In this document: positions 33,561 through 46,700 of the stretch, in pieces
Numbering within the stretch: the first letter of the stretch is position 1
Layout: each line of letters starts with the position of its first letter
NCBI RefSeq assembly: GCF_023065955.2
Contig: NW_026622919.1
Location: 1,314,501-1,378,500 of the forward strand
DNA length: 64,000 bases
Source: Ursus arctos
Lineage: Eukaryota > Chordata > Mammalia > Carnivora > Ursidae
Direction: 5' to 3'
Notes under the pieces: generated by a model
The model's database searches: none
The model's input: the letters and a program-made list of their open reading frames with translations, nothing else
What the model was told of the DNA's origin: nothing
Made by a program: the position numbers and the translations under genes

Positions 33561-34870
33561 GAGTCGGGGTCGGGGTCCGGCGCTGGGGATGGACGCTGAG
33601 CAGCTGCGGCCCTCTCCTCGCTAGGCGATCGAAGGCCAGAGAAGGCCGAGGCCCGGGGAGGCGGTCCCGGCCCCCGAGCAGTCCGGCCAGGGAGGACAGT
33701 GCAGTGACCTCTACTCCCCGACACCTGCCGAAGCCTCGCGCCGGCTGACAGCGGCTGTGGGCTCGTGACGTTTGCTCCTCTGCGGGGCGGGCACGAGGGT
33801 CCCAAGTGCCCTTTCTCAGCAGGTCCCGTGCTGGGCGCCACGCCCGCCCTGGCCGCCCGCAGCCTGAAGTCACCTAGCGCCCAGAGCTCCCGCTGCCCTC
33901 TGAGCAGCCTTCTCCTTGGTTTCCTCCTCCCCTTAAAGGGTTGATTCCCGCGCGGAGCACGTTTTCTCTTGGTCTAGGCCGCCCCGGGAACGAGGCCGCG
34001 TCCTGGGCCCGCGCGTTTCCGCGGTTGAACCGGGGATTCTCTGCTGACAGGATAGCTAAGGGTTGTGATTGAGCCTGGAAGGGTCGAGTGATGGAGTCGT
34101 GGGCGGAAGGGCTAGCGGGGGGGCTAGCCCTGGCTCTGTCCTGCTGCCTGAATCCTCTGAAATCCTGCCTTCCTTTCCGTCCGGTTCCAAGCACTCAGCA
34201 TGAGGGGCGCCGTCAGCTTAGGCCCTGTAGCTGCAGCCCCAGCCCCTCTGCCAGCATCTGCCCTGAGGGGTCTGGGTCTTCGCTACTTATTGATCAGTCT
34301 CTCCTCTCCCGGCTGATAGTTTCTCCGAGCCGGGCATGGAGCAGCAGTTAATGTTACATCAAATCGAGAAGACGGAGCTGTCCTCTGCCCAGCAACCTCC
34401 TGCTGTCCTGGCCCTGCCTTTGGCCTGAGCTCAGACAGCCCCTGTTTATCAAACCAGTCCGTTTCTTCATTGAAGAGCTAATGCTGGGGTCACCTAAGAG
34501 GTATTTAGGCATGTGAAACGTTCTGAACTCCGGAGACGAGGGGGTGTGAGTCCGTACTATCTTGAAGTATTTTTTTCCACACGACGACTCTGAGTGGTGC
34601 AGAATCACATTCCATCCTCGGGCTCTGCAAGTCTGGGGGAAGTCAGGGCAGAGCAGGCCGGGTGGGGAGGACTGCTGCTGGATTCTCCAAGGGCACGGCT
34701 CCGTGGTGCGGTGTCAGGGAAGATCTGCAGCTGCTGACAGAGCAGCGCCCACCCCTGGAGATGGCTATGGAACCAGGCTGGCCCACAGGCACGTGCCTGC
34801 TCACCCCTGTCCAGAGCTGGACTTCCTGCCCACAACCTTCCCTCTGAACAGACAGTCCGACACTTGTTGA
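33561..34870. other. Short intergenic gap between MRPL12 and HGS
   Basis: The left half (to about 34050) continues the MRPL12 CpG island. The right half is unique sequence without a recognisable gene or repeat. Confidence 0.5.
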
Positions 34871-34877
34871 AAGACGT

Positions 34878-34883
34878 TTTATT
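34878..34883 (-). terminator. HGS: Poly(A) signal of HGS
   Basis: Minus-strand AATAAA within 'gataataaaacgtctttc', about 550 nt past the stop codon. It is the only canonical signal in the expected range. Confidence 0.8.
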
Positions 34884-35432
34884 ATCAGTGTTCCATTCCG
34901 TCTACTCAGGGCACTGGATGAGATGGCAGCTCAGAAGCAGAGAAGCTGGAGACAAGCCCCCACCCTCCTGTGAGTGCCTGCTGACTGCAGGAGGCCACAC
35001 CAGAGGGCTCGGAAGCACGCACACTAGTCAGACCACAGGCTGCGCAGTCTCCTGGGTGCAGGTGGGAGGGCCCGGGCTGCACTTCGAGGGACCCCACTCC
35101 AGCCAGCCCTTATGGGACCTGACACACTGGGCTGAAGGCTCCCTCTCGGAGAAGGTCCTTCCCTCCCACCCTCTGAGGCCCGGCCCTGGGGAAAGAAGTC
35201 TGAGACCAACTTAGGGAGATGGGGAGGAGGATGGGGCCCCAGGGGCATGAGGAGTCAGCCGGAGAGGGCAGGAAGAGGGCGGGGACCAGGGTGAAGGGCC
35301 ACCCCCTGCACGCAGCAGGGACACTACATGGCAGTAAGAGGAGAGCGAGGCAGGAGGATGACGCTAGTTAGAAACGGAGACGGTGGTTCAGAGAACCGTA
35401 GTGTTGTTCTGGATGGCGCGCTCCCAGCGGGA

Positions 35433-38400
35433 TCAGTCAAACGAGATGAGCTGGGCTTCGCTGCCCTGTGCCGGAGGGCCCTGTGCAGGCGGTGGCTGGG
35501 CTACGGGGGGCGGCTGTTGAGGGGGTCCCCCGGAGGGCGCCATCTGGGGGGAAGGCGCAGGAACCATCAGTCCTCCCACCCCAGACCCCGGCCTTCCCCC
35601 GTAATGGCTTCTTTCTAGAACACTCCACCCTGGTCTCAGCCCCAGTGTTCGGTCCCGGCAAGGCCTAGTCCGCTCCAGGCCTCCCTCCTCCCAGCTTGTG
35701 GTGGGTTCCCTGTCAGGAGTTCCCGACCAGCATCCACGGGGTTGAGTACGTGCGCGGTGTGGGCACCTGCATGCGTTGCTGCGTGCGGCCTTGTTCTGCC
35801 CTCACTGTCTGCTGGGAAGCAGTCCTGACCCGCACTGTCGCCCCCTCCCAGGACAGCCCCACCACCGTCCGTGAGCCGAGCTGGCTGGCAGCCTTGGGCG
35901 GGGCTCACCTGCTGGTACACGGGCTGCTGCCCTGCAATGTAGGGCTGCTGCGGGGGCGGCAGCGGTGCGTCCTGGCTGGGGAGGGTGCTCATGAGACTCT
36001 GAAAATGAAGCAAACCCCACATGAAGGAACCCTGTATGCCAATACGGGGCGGGGGGGGGGGGTGCTTCTGACTCGGAAAATCAAACGCCCGCCAGCGAGG
36101 AGAGCGTAACGGTGGGGAAGGGGGTGGTGGACAGGACAGGGGGCCTACCCAGCGCTCCCCCAGCTTCTTTTCCATGTGGACACCCCCCTGCAGTCTCTCA
36201 CCTGCATGCTGTAAGGCTGGTAACCCATGGACACCGACTGACTCCCCATGTAGCCCATGGCGCCGGACTGTGGAGGCTGGGACATGGCCGGGAGGCTCTG
36301 TGGGGCCTGGGAGGCCACGTTCTGCAGAGGGAAGGGTATGATGGGAGAAGGGCTGCGGGCCCTTGCCCGGGAAGGGAGTGGCCCTGCCTGCCTACCTGAT
36401 AGCCCTGCGTTGGAGTAGGCTGGTAGGATGAGTAGGCTGGACTGGCAGTGGGCCCGGTGGGGCCCTGGGGGGCCGCCTGTGCACCGGTGGCCCCTGCTGG
36501 GTACATGTAAGCGCTCACCATGCCGGGATCTGCGGAGGGAGAGGAGCAAGCTTACTGCCCTGCAGCACGACTTCTGCAACCAAGTTCACTCTTTACGTTC
36601 TCGCAGAAGTTAAAATCAACGAGGACGGGAGAGGAGCTCTAACGCTGCGTGCAATCAGAAGAAACAAACTAAACTGTGTTGACAGGGCATTAACAGGACA
36701 GCACGGGGTGGGGGGGGCGGTGACCAGCTCTCGCACCTTCTGAAACTCAGGGCCTAAAGACCGACAACTACAGACCTAGTGAGCCCGGTCAGGAGGGCCT
36801 CTCCCCAGTGGCTCGAGCTAGCATTCCCGAAACCACTTTCTGTGTACTCCAAGAACGAGCAGAGCAGCCAATGGGAGGATGAGAGGCGGGAGCTACAGGC
36901 GCGGACAGGGGAGGAAGCCCCGTGCTGCAGCACTGAACCCGGGTGCGCCGTTTGCAGACGAGCCTTGGGCGTGCATGCCCATGTGTGAGCACGCCCAGGC
37001 CCCAGGCGCTGAACAGCCCCCACTATCAGGACCAGGGGCTCCCTGGACAGGGGCCGCCTCCAGGGCTGAACACATGTGAGCACGGAATGTGAGTGGATGG
37101 TCCAGGAGCCGGCCACACCCGGGACCATCTGAGCAGCGAAACCAACTGTGAAATTTGCATAAAATGAGTCCACGCGGATGTGAATGATGAAAGAGTAAAG
37201 AGAAGGAAAAGTGCCTCCTTATGGTGGAAGACAACTGACCAACAGGAGAGGAATGCGGTGAGTAAGTCACTGGTTGACAAACACTGTGATAGCCTCAGAC
37301 GTGACGGAGCAGGAGACACCAAAGCTACTGGGTGACAACTTAGGAAGGACAAGGATGTGTGCAAGTCTCGTCCCCACCGAAGAGTTGATTTCCACAGGCC
37401 AGCCAGCCCCTTCCTGGGGCTGTTAAGGAACCTTGACAGGCTGCCCGCACACCTCGCGGCCAGTGGCTGGCTGTGCCTTCCGGCTGGACACTCCAGCGCC
37501 CAGGACGCCTGGCCGAAACACAGCCATGGAGACCAGACACAACCCACAGAGGGGTGGTCTGCAAGACAGCAGGCCAGTGCTCTTCGGGGAGTCAGTGTCA
37601 TGAACACAAAAGCGGACTAAGAACATTCTAGATCAAAGATGAAAAGCAGCCGAACAGTTAAAGACAACAGCCAGGGGGTTTCCTGTCAGCACAAGGGGTA
37701 TTACTGGGACGGTGTGGGACAGCTGAACTCGGCGGTGGATGAGGTCACACCACGGCCTCTGTGGCTCCTGACCTGCATCTGTGCCCAGGCCATGAGGAGG
37801 TGTCCTGTGTTTAGGAAATACATGCTGACCGCGCTAGGAGCAAAGGGCATTGCCCCCACCACCCGCTCTAAAAAGGTTCAGGAAAAAAAGTTCACGTATA
37901 TGTGCGCACACGTGAACCTATGAAAGGAGAGAGCAAATGTAATGAAAATGATAACGTTTAGAAAATCTGGAAAACCCTTTGTACTATTTAACTTTTCTGT
38001 AAATCTGAAATTATAGCAAAACAGAAACAAAAGAAGGAAAAAGTAGCGGTCTGGGGCTCATCTTGGCTGGCGGGCACCCGCGCCCGCCCCATTACCTGCT
38101 CCGGCCCCAGGCATGCTGGGGTAGGGGCTGCTGGCGGCGGGGGCCGGCTGGCTCATGTACACCGTGTGCATAGGGGAGCCCTCCACGGAGCCCGCGGGGC
38201 TGAAGGTGCCCGGGAAGCTTGTTGGGCCAGAGGGCTGGTACAACACGCCCGCGGCCGCGGGCATGGCCTGCAGCTGGGGACAGAGAGAGACGGCGGTCAG
38301 GGCAGTCCTCGGCTCCGGAGCCCGCAGCCAGGGGCGGCCCGGGGCTGGGTGCGTGCCTGGGCGTAGGGCAGGGAGAAGGCGGGCATCTGGGCGCGCATCT

Positions 38401-41400
38401 GGACGGTCTGCTTCTGCTGCTCCAGGCGCAGCTGCCGCTCCTTCTCCTGCTCCTGCAGGCGCTGGATGGCCAGCTGCCGCTGCACCTCCAGGTACTCCTG
38501 TGGGCCACAAGGCAGCCATCAGGGCTGTCCACGACCTCGGCACCCCCAAGCCGGGGCCGGCCACCACACCTGCTTCTTCTGCCGCATGATCTCCAGCTTC
38601 TGGGCCAGCTGGATCTGGCGCTGGCGCTCGGCCTCCTCAGCCGCCCGGCGGAGCTTCTCCCGGTGCTCCTCCCGCAGGGCGCTGAGGGCCCCCCGCGCAT
38701 CGCGGATCTGCGCCAGCTTGTCCTGCAGCCCCTCGTAGTATACTGTGGGGAGAGGGCAGCGCCACGAGGGTGTGGCATGGGAGGGAAGCGATGGCTGCCC
38801 AGGTCCGGGCTGTGGCCGCCAGCCCTGCCCTCACCCAGCCAAGCGCTCGTCTGCAGGGCTGGCACGTGGGCTCCCAGGGTCAGGGCCGGGGTGGGATTCT
38901 TCCTAGAGCTGATGATTCTACGCTCAGTGGGACATTTCCCCTCGCTAGGACCACCTCCCAAGTTGCCCACAGCCCAGAGATGGACTCTGGAGGAGCTGCT
39001 GCCCACCCGAGAACCTTCCCCGCGCCCACAGCAAGCGGCCAGCACACGTGCTCACACAACACCGCGCCGGGGGGCACTGCGAGGCCTCGACAGGGTCCCC
39101 CGCGCGCCGCGGCACCTACGCCTGCGCTCGTCCAGCCGGTTGAGCAGCTCCAGCAGCTGGGGGTGCATGCTGTTGATGGACTGGAAGAGGGACAGCACGG
39201 CCGAGTCGTTGGTGATGCTGCGGCCCCGCACGTGGTTGCTCTTCATGCGGTTGACGAAGGTGGTGACGGCGTTCTGCAGGGCCTTCAGAAACTGCGCGTG
39301 GCTCTCCTCCGACTCCCCGTTCTGGTACTGCTGCTGGGGGTGCACGTGGCCTCCTGTGGAGCAGCCCCCAAGGCAGGGCAGCCCCGCCCCTTTGGGCGCT
39401 GAGCTTGGAGCCTGCCGCGCAGGACTCATTCTCTCAGCGGTGCTATGAGGGGGCACCTGAGCACCCCCTTGACAAATGTAAACACGGAGGCTCAAGGGGG
39501 CTCAACTCTTGCACTTGGCTGTGGTGCTGGCCCGGATGGAGCTGGCTGCGGCTTGGGCAGCCTGGCTCGCAGCCCCTCTGTCCCTACCCTGTAGAGGGCC
39601 TGCCTCCCTCGAAGAGGCCCCGGTCTCTTAGTCCAATGACCAACAGAGCCAAAAAGCCCCAGATAGGACGTGAACTCATCCGGGTGGTTCTAAGCTGCCC
39701 TAGAATATTCTGATCCATTCTAGGCAGCAAGTGACCAGGTTCTGGACCACAGCCAGCCCAGAGAGGTTCCTCGAGAGTGGTGGGCTGGAATGGCTTGCCC
39801 CTGGGAGGTCACTGCGGGCAGGGCTCAGCCCTGTCAGGAGAGGTGCCCGTGCGGGGCCTGTGATGGAGCCACAGCTTACCTCACCAAAGGGGCCGCTGGA
39901 AGGAGCTATGGGCTGAGAGTCTGTCTCCGTGAGGGGGGTCTGCAAGAGGCCAGAGGAGGTGAAGGAGTTGTCCAGCCTGTCTCAGGGCCCCTCGCCCCAA
40001 AAGGACGGGGGGCCGGGAGTGCTGAGAGCAGCCCACCTCCGGCGCGTTGGCGGGGGCGGCGTGCCCCTCCACAGGCGGGGCGGCGGGCTCCGTCAAAGGC
40101 GCAGGTGCAGATGGCGTAGGGCTCCTGCGGGCCTCCTCCTGCTTCCTCTCCCAGTAGTTCCGGTTGAGGTACCGGGCAAGCTATGCACACAACAAGCGTT
40201 ACTCCCAAGGCCCAGGGAGCAGCAGCGGAAAGCACTGCATGTGGGGGCGCCCTCACCTCGGGGTCCATGTCCTCAGCCAGCGGCGCCGACGAGGTCTGGG
40301 GAGACACAGGCCAGAGCAGCAGTGACCCACGGGCTCAAACATGTGCCCAACAACTCCTAGGCCGTCGCCTGGGAGGCTGGGACGCCACCACAGTGACAGT
40401 GGACCCCGGGCACTGGCCAGTCTGTCCGGGGGCCCCCCGGGGCTCTGCGATTGTGAACAAGGCACAGGGCAGTATCCTGCCAGCTTTCCTTGCAACAACA
40501 ACGCCAGTCCTGACAGTGGACGGCAGGGCTGTTCTTAGGCCCTCGGCCACCTGGCCCCCTCCAGAGCCCCACAGAGCTTGCCATGACTTCCTAAACCTTC
40601 TGTTCCACCTGCCACCCACCCCCTATTTACAGAGGGGGCCGAGGCTAGAAAAAGGTAGGCCACCTTTGACCTCAGGGCTTGCCCACCTCCTCTCACTCTG
40701 AGAGGTCTCCAGCCTTTCCAGGGTGCTCCTCCCCTGCAGGGGACCCCTGACCAGGAGCAGATGGCTGAGGAGGGCCCGGCTGGACCCTGACCTTCACTGG
40801 CCTGATCAGGCACCATTCTTTCTGGGGCAGCCCTCCCACCCCCTCCCACAGGAGTGTGGCCCAACCTGGGAGTGCGCTCACCACGGGCGAAGAGTACAGG
40901 CTGCCGGCAGGGGGCGCCGACGAGGCCACGGGCGCGGGCTCTGCCTTGGTGTACGTGGCAGCGGCATAAGCTGACTTCTGTCTCTGCGGGAGACGCAGGA
41001 AGAGTCCTGGCGCAGGTGGGCCGACCCGCCACACTCATCTGCCCTCCCCAAACATCTAGGGACACCCCCCACCACCAGGCGAGCCCCCCTCCGGCTCACC
41101 ATCCTCTCCTTCTCCTCAGCCTCCGACTGTGACAGAGCCAGGGCCAGCTGCAGCTCCTCCTCCTCCTGCAGGGCCGTCTCATCTCGCTTGGGGGGCAGCT
41201 AGGGGCAGACGGGCCGGTGAGCAGGGCCCAGGGCGAGGTGGTGGGCGAGGCACCCCCAAGGACCCGGGGCCAGTACCTGGGATTGCTGGGACAGGGGGCT
41301 GGTCAGGTACTCCGGGGGCAGCTCCGTTGTCGATGAGGCCTTTCCTTCTGCTTTCCTGGAAGCGAGAGGGCACTGGGTGACTGAGCACCATCCCCCGGCC

Positions 41401-43750
41401 CCCAGCATCCCCACGGAAGGACGCCAGTAGTGCCACAGGCCACGCTCTGGAGAAAAACTGGTCGCTCAAACCAGGTCTGTTGGCTTCGGGACGCGGAACC
41501 CCAGGCAGGTCACCTGGGCCTAAGCCCCAGCCCCCTCTTCTAGAAATGAGGTTCAAACATGGGAAAAGAACTTTCCAAGGGAGCGGCCCACAGACATCAC
41601 CTAACCAAAGGATGAGCTCCCATCACTGACGCTGGGAGACGGACAGACGGACAGCACGGGCCCCCAGAGTGGCGGCATGGAGAGGGACAGCCTCATCCTG
41701 GGATCACGCAGGGAGCACACAACCTGACTCTAACCACAAGACCTCAAACCCAAACCAAGGGAAGCACCACACCAGCCCAGGCCCTTCAGAAATGCACACG
41801 TCAGGACAAAGAGGCGGCCTGCAGATCTGGGTCACGGGAGCTGAAGAGGTGTGACAGCCACCTGCCATGTCCTAGGGGCCTAGGCAGGCCTGACAGGGAC
41901 AAACCCACTGCAGGACATGACTGGCACTTGCTGGAACCAGACAGGGACACACAGCAGCCGTCAGCGCCAGGCTGGCACCATGTGTCCTGGGCTGGTGGCT
42001 GTGCTATGGCACTTCTTGGGAAGTGCACGTGGGAGCTTTGGGGTATGGGGATGGGGTACCCGCAGCTCACTCTCAGAAAGTCAGAATGAACACGATACGT
42101 GGGAACACCCATGCAGAGGGGGAAGGGAGACCATGCAATTAAGCCCACACGGCTGCGTCCACACCAAAAGACTCAGGAGGAGGCCGCACCCCACAGGGTC
42201 TGCTTCCCACTCCTGCATCTTTTCCCAAAGTTTTTTTTCCAAGCTAAAATGTTAAAAAGCAGACAAACCAATAAACCAAACCCAAGCAACCAGCTGGCAG
42301 GCCCCAGCCCTGCACCCGGACGGCCAGGAGACAGAAGCCCGGCTTCAGGGAGCATAGCCGGGCCCCCGGGCCCCCAGCAGGGAACTCACTTGTTCAGCTG
42401 CTCGTAGCAGGGCTCGCACACGCGCACCTCCTTCTCGATGCCGAACTTGGGGATGGTGGAGTACTTGGAGGAGCACTTGCCGCAGAAAATCTGGCCACAC
42501 GCCCGGCAGTGGTGCTGTGACACAGAGAGGGTCAGCGTGCGGCGCGGTGCTGGGCTGCTGACCCCTTGCGCCCACCCTTCCCACTACCGCCTGCTGCAAA
42601 GGGCGCAAGGCTGGGCCTCCCAGGGTGGGCAGAAGGCAGGTCTGGGAGGCCACAAGGACCCTAGGGAAATGGCACGTTTCCAGGCTCTCAACTGCAGCCA
42701 CTGTTTGAGGGAAAAGTCAAACTAAAAAGAACAGTGCATGCAAATCCTGTGTGAGTTGTGCTGGGAGATAAGAGGTCCTGCTGATGGTGGGCCCAGGGAG
42801 TCTGCTCAGACGCCCTGGCCTCAGCCTTCACCGTCGCGGTCTGTGCTTCAAGAGGAAGAGAAGCAGTGGCTCGAGGGCCGCAGCACACAGGCTGTTAGCC
42901 GCGAAGGGCAGCGACAGGGCCGCAGGCCCAGGCAAGACACGCCTGAGCCTCCCGCAGCCCCAAGCTTGCCGCGTTCCTGTCCCTGGGGAACGCAGCATGC
43001 CCGAGCTTCATCGGACAGCACAGACCATCGGACTCGGGACCCCTTGGTGACCCCGCTCACCATGTAGCTAGGAGCTGGATTTGCTCCATGTACCACGAGC
43101 CCACAGCCAAGAGGAAAAGGACGCGGAGTGGCTTCAGTGGCCTCACGGGGACAGTAGGGGGTGTGGGGTCGGCCCTGGGGTGGGCACACTCACCTTGCGG
43201 GTCACCACCCCGAACTGCACCCTGCAGCGGTGGCACTCTTCAGCATCCACCCAGTCGGGGGCCTGGGGGGCAGGCAGAGTCAGGGTCGCGCCGCCCCACC
43301 TTCCCAGCCACGGCCCTGCTTCCCACAAATGGGATGCGGCCCCAGTGTGGGCTCAGGGGCCGAGGGCCCGGTCTGCAGATGTAAGAAAGGAACCTACTCC
43401 AAACGGACTCTCCTTTCTAAAGGTATGACCGCGAGACTCCCCACAGCTCCGGGTCAGTATTTGTCTTAACTGTGCGAGCCCGTCAGCCACAGCGCAAAAG
43501 CACCTTGAGCTGCGTTCCAAACCGAGCCGGCACAGGCCCGGCTGCCTGTCCCACACGTGTTGTTTCAGAGACAAAACGGCAGCTGACCCACTGATGTTCC
43601 CCACCAGCAGGGACCCCAGGACCTCCCTTCTGCTTCCTCAAGGCATCCTAACTCCCGGGGCGCCCGGCTGGCTCAGTTGGAAGAGCATGTGGCTCTTGAT
43701 CTTGGGGTCTTGAGTTTGAGCCCCATGTTGGGTGTACAGATTACTTAAAC

Positions 43751-43783
<33 letters not shown>

Positions 43784-46700
43784 AGCCTAGCTCCTAGATC
43801 CCCAGCACCCTGTGAACTCACTCTCTCTGCAGCAAACATGGCATCGCTCTCCTTGAACTCTGGGAAGACGTGTCCTGGAAAAAGGAGACCACAATCACTG
43901 CCAGTGCCACGCTGGCATGCAAGGCCCTGACAGCCTCAACTGTCCTCGCCCGGTCTGCCCTGAGACCTTTAGGAGCCATGTCCCAGCTCTGGGCAGCCAC
44001 CTCCCCAAGCAGACCTACAAAAGGAGGCCCAGGGCCCCTGGGGAAGCAAGTGCAATGACCCAGCAGCAGGCAAGGGCGCCCGGGTGCATGAGTGGGCCGC
44101 CCCGTCCTAGGGCATGGGGCCTGGCCTCACTCACCCCACATTGAAGCCTCACAGATCTTCCCTGGACAAGTCTGTCCGGCTCTTGGCCCCACACTCCAGC
44201 CAACTGTACCTCTCAGGACTCTTAAAACAGATTCCCAAGCTTTTTGGAGGCACAGACCCTTGAAGGTTCCATAAAGCTTTGGGTTGTCTCCCCAGGAAAG
44301 TGAATGTGAGCATATACCCACCATCCCACGTCCAAGGTCCAGGATTGAGGGCCTGAGGCCAGCTCACTGACATGGACAAAACCCTCATCACAGTCTCCAT
44401 GGGGTCCGAGCCACCTGTAGCCACCAGACGCCACCCCTGCTCCCAGCCTCATTTCAGGGCCTCGGCACAGGTGGAGGCCACCCCAGCACCGACTCCCCCC
44501 CCGCCACTGCCCAGTGTGAGCACTACAGTCTGAATCCGCTGCCCTCCTCCCCAAGCCCCAGCAGATCCGTGTGGCCGCTGCAGCAGCTGAGAGGAATGCA
44601 GAGGTGGCCTTGAAAAGGTCCGCTGGCTGTCACAGCCCCGTTGCAGCCCTCCCAGGACTTCCCGCCATTCTCAGGGCACCCCAGCTTCTGCCCAAGCCGC
44701 TCCTGCAGGCTGGCACCTCCTGTGCCTCGTCCCGGGTCTGCGATGGCCCCAGGGCCTCGGACGACAGTCCACGCGGTGCTGGCTCGCTCACGCGTTCAGG
44801 TCTGGCACACGAACTGCCTGCCCTCCAGGCCTTCTCCCACCCTTCATGTTCAATCAGCCCCCAAGAGGTCACAGCCCCCAGCTCTCCTTCCTTCCTAGGA
44901 TTCAACGCTCAGGAAGTAGTTCCTCTACTAAATCTTTTCACTTGTGTGTTTTCAGCCCTAACTGCACATGAGGTCGGGAAAGGCAGGGGCTCCAGGGCCC
45001 AGAGCAGGCTGCCCCATGAGGACACCCACTCTATGCTCCCACCGCTGCCAGTCCTGCCGTAAGGCGCTGTCCCCCTGCCCCGCACAGAGAGCACACACAG
45101 CTGCTCTAGGCTCTGCCTGGCGCACAGCCCAACGCACCTTCCACCTTCATAATCTGGTACGTGTCCTGGACCACTTTGTACTTGGGCTCGTTGCGGAAGG
45201 CGTGTGCCCAGGCCTGGATCAGATGCAGAATCTTGTTCCGGACGCTTCCTTCCACCTGCCTCTGCACAGGAAGGACGAGGAAGGAAGAGAATGAGGAGGG
45301 CCACGGGAGACACGAACGCCAGAGAGGTCTCAGCACGAGGAAGGAGCAGGAAGACTTCACCACTCTGAGCACGTGAGGCTGGCAGAGGCGGGGAGGGCCC
45401 CCCCTTTGTGGGGCACTGGGGCCACGCACGGACCTACTCGCCAGGCCCAGCCCGCCTCCATGAAGCCTGGTCCCTGAGGACAAACTCATCACAGCAGTGT
45501 GCCCACTCGGGGCCTGACTTTTCTTTAATGCCCTGGGAAAAGCTGCGGAATCCCCAAAGCCTGGTTCTCCAGGCCCACTGCCCTGTAACCACCTGCTTCT
45601 TCCTCCCCTGCCCCAGGAGCTTGGCTAGTGTCAGGGGCCCCTGAGTCTGTAAGCCGGTGTGGCTCTGGCAAATGCCAAACTCTAACAGGCAGTGCCCACC
45701 AGACCCGTGATGAGGGAGCACATGTGTAGCTGGCCGCCTCTCCTCAGATCATGGCCAGCCCAGGGGGGCGGGGAGCAGGGGCAGCCGCTCCAGGAGCTGC
45801 CCCACGTGCACAGCCACCACTTCCGCCAGCTTCGAGCACCATCAGTCACATTCCTAGAGCTCTCCGGGGATGCTCAGGAAGATGGAAGGATGAGAAAGCT
45901 GCTCCACGGAGATGCCAACCAGACTCACCCACTAGGCTTCGGTTCTTTCCCATAATCTGTGTCCGCTCGTTGGACCCCTCTGCCCTATTGTAAGCCTCCC
46001 TCTCCAAGGGGGGACTAACTGGCTTAGACCACATACAGCACAAACAGGACACTATCATGGGACACAAGAAGCACAGGGCGTGACCCTTCTGCTCTTTCAG
46101 CCTGGCCACAGTAAGCACTGGCTGGGTCACCGGGCAGGGCCCAGCTCAGGTCCAGATGGGCTGTCAGCCACGTGAGCTCATGGCCATCCGCACGGGTCTG
46201 GAACCTGCGGCTCCACCCACCAACAGCAGCAGAGACAGAGTCCGGGGCTATGCACCTGGCCACCGGACTGGTCGCCTCACCCCTGTGGGACAGGGGCACC
46301 GCTGTACCACCCACTCTGTGTCACACAATCTGCCAGTGTCACCACCCACATCACAATCCCGGCAGGTGGGCAGCGCAAGCCTGGGGGTCCATGGTCGGTG
46401 GCCTGTGCAGCATTCTCTCTCAGGGCTCTGGAGGACTGTCCCTCCTCTACAAATGGAGGATGTGAGACCCACTCCCCAAGGTGTCCCTGATGTGCCGTGC
46501 CCCCGACCTCCCTCCATAAATACACTGGACTCACACACCTCCCTGCTTAGAATCCTGGCTCTGCATTTGGGACCCACCCAGAAGCCCTTTGGGGCTCCCC
46601 CAGGCCTCTGCCTGCACACCCTGCTCACAGCCAGTCCCACACACACAGCTCCTTCCCCTCCTTCTCTGCCACCTAGTGAGGCTTTGAGCCCTGCCCCGGG

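Noticed and set aside
38219..39448. 409-codon open frame on the plus strand
   Set aside because: It is antisense to HGS exons 15-18 and their introns. The openness follows from the GC-rich coiled-coil codons, and the protein resembles no family.
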